Origin: Acidimicrobiaceae bacterium
Lineage (GTDB): Bacteria; Actinomycetota; Acidimicrobiia; Acidimicrobiales; Acidimicrobiaceae
DNA: 7,068 nt
Reading direction: 5' to 3'
Assembly: GCA_013044365.1 (NCBI GenBank)
Contig: JABEUP010000272.1
Span: forward strand, 1 to 7,068
The notes under the pieces are model-generated. The model ran no database searches. It was not told where the DNA came from and was given only the letters and a program-made list of their open reading frames with translations. A program made the position numbers and the translations under genes. Shown here piece by piece: positions 6,964 to 7,068 of this stretch (positions are counted from its first letter, which is position 1; each line of letters opens with the position of its first letter).

Positions 6964-7003
6964 TCTGTAATTTGTTATGTCTACCAGCCATTATTAATCC
7001 GGA

Positions 7004-7019
7004 GTTCAGGTTCCTGAAC
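7004..7019. repeat. Perfect 16-bp inverted repeat, possible operator
   Basis: GTTCAGGTTCCTGAAC reads as 7-bp arms GTTCAGG and CCTGAAC around TT. It lies just beyond the recognisable transposase remnant. As RNA it would form only a short six-pair hairpin with no T-tract directly after it (TTTTT begins about 15 bases later), so a terminator is unlikely. A binding site for a dimeric regulator is possible, because a -10-like TACTAT (7038-7043) and an ATG (7060) follow. It could also be part of an IS end, or chance. Confidence 0.3.
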
Positions 7020-7037
7020 GACCCGTAGAGAGCTTTT

Positions 7038-7068
7038 TACTATTCTGAGCAGCGAATCTATGTCTGAA
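7038..7068 (+). promoter_or_regulatory. Possible -10 element and start of a downstream gene at the window edge
   Basis: TACTAT at 7038-7043 resembles a -10 box, with a poor -35 candidate CTGAAC (7014-7019) 18 bases upstream. The ATG at 7060 begins M-S-E and runs off the window, with no clear Shine-Dalgarno in front of it. Both the promoter and the gene start are weak calls, because only nine coding bases are visible. Confidence 0.15.

Overview
The window holds a compact plus-strand gene cluster (about 1-6430) followed by a decayed, mobile-element-derived tail (about 6430-7068). Base composition is close to half G+C. The transposase remnant, and a Cys-rich tail on the NTPase that I recall from actinobacterial NACHT proteins, suggest an actinobacterium of unusually low G+C. 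This placement is an inference from memory of these families and is weak.

Layout: (1) a ROK-family sugar kinase, 57-1031 (GTG at 24 is an alternative start); (2) nagA, N-acetylglucosamine-6-phosphate deacetylase, 1031-2182; (3) a large membrane-anchored NACHT-family STAND NTPase, 2183-4897; (4) an N-acyl-D-amino-acid deacylase-type amidohydrolase, 4894-6429; (5) a 20-codon reading frame, 6426-6488, that starts in a 4-base overlap with gene 4 and is probably the stump of a fifth operon gene; (6) a degenerate IS4-superfamily (IS1634-like) transposase C-terminus, about 6625-6963, with two in-frame stops; (7) about 100 bases with a 16-bp palindrome and a possible promoter and gene start at the right edge.

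Every junction between genes 1 and 5 is a stop/start overlap or direct abutment, so the cluster is almost certainly one transcript with coupled translation. The ROK kinase and NagA form the standard GlcNAc -> GlcNAc-6-P -> GlcN-6-P route. The D-aminoacylase-like enzyme would remove an acyl group from an N-acyl-D-amino acid or related compound. All three suit recycling or scavenging of cell-wall fragments. The unexpected member is the NACHT NTPase in the middle. NACHT proteins are signalling or immune switches (bacterial anti-phage NACHT proteins, eukaryotic NOD-like receptors), so the cluster may couple sensing of cell-wall or amino-sugar compounds to a STAND switch. That idea is inference from gene order. 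The upstream promoter and any regulator lie outside the window, and no RNA gene, CRISPR array or clear terminator was seen.
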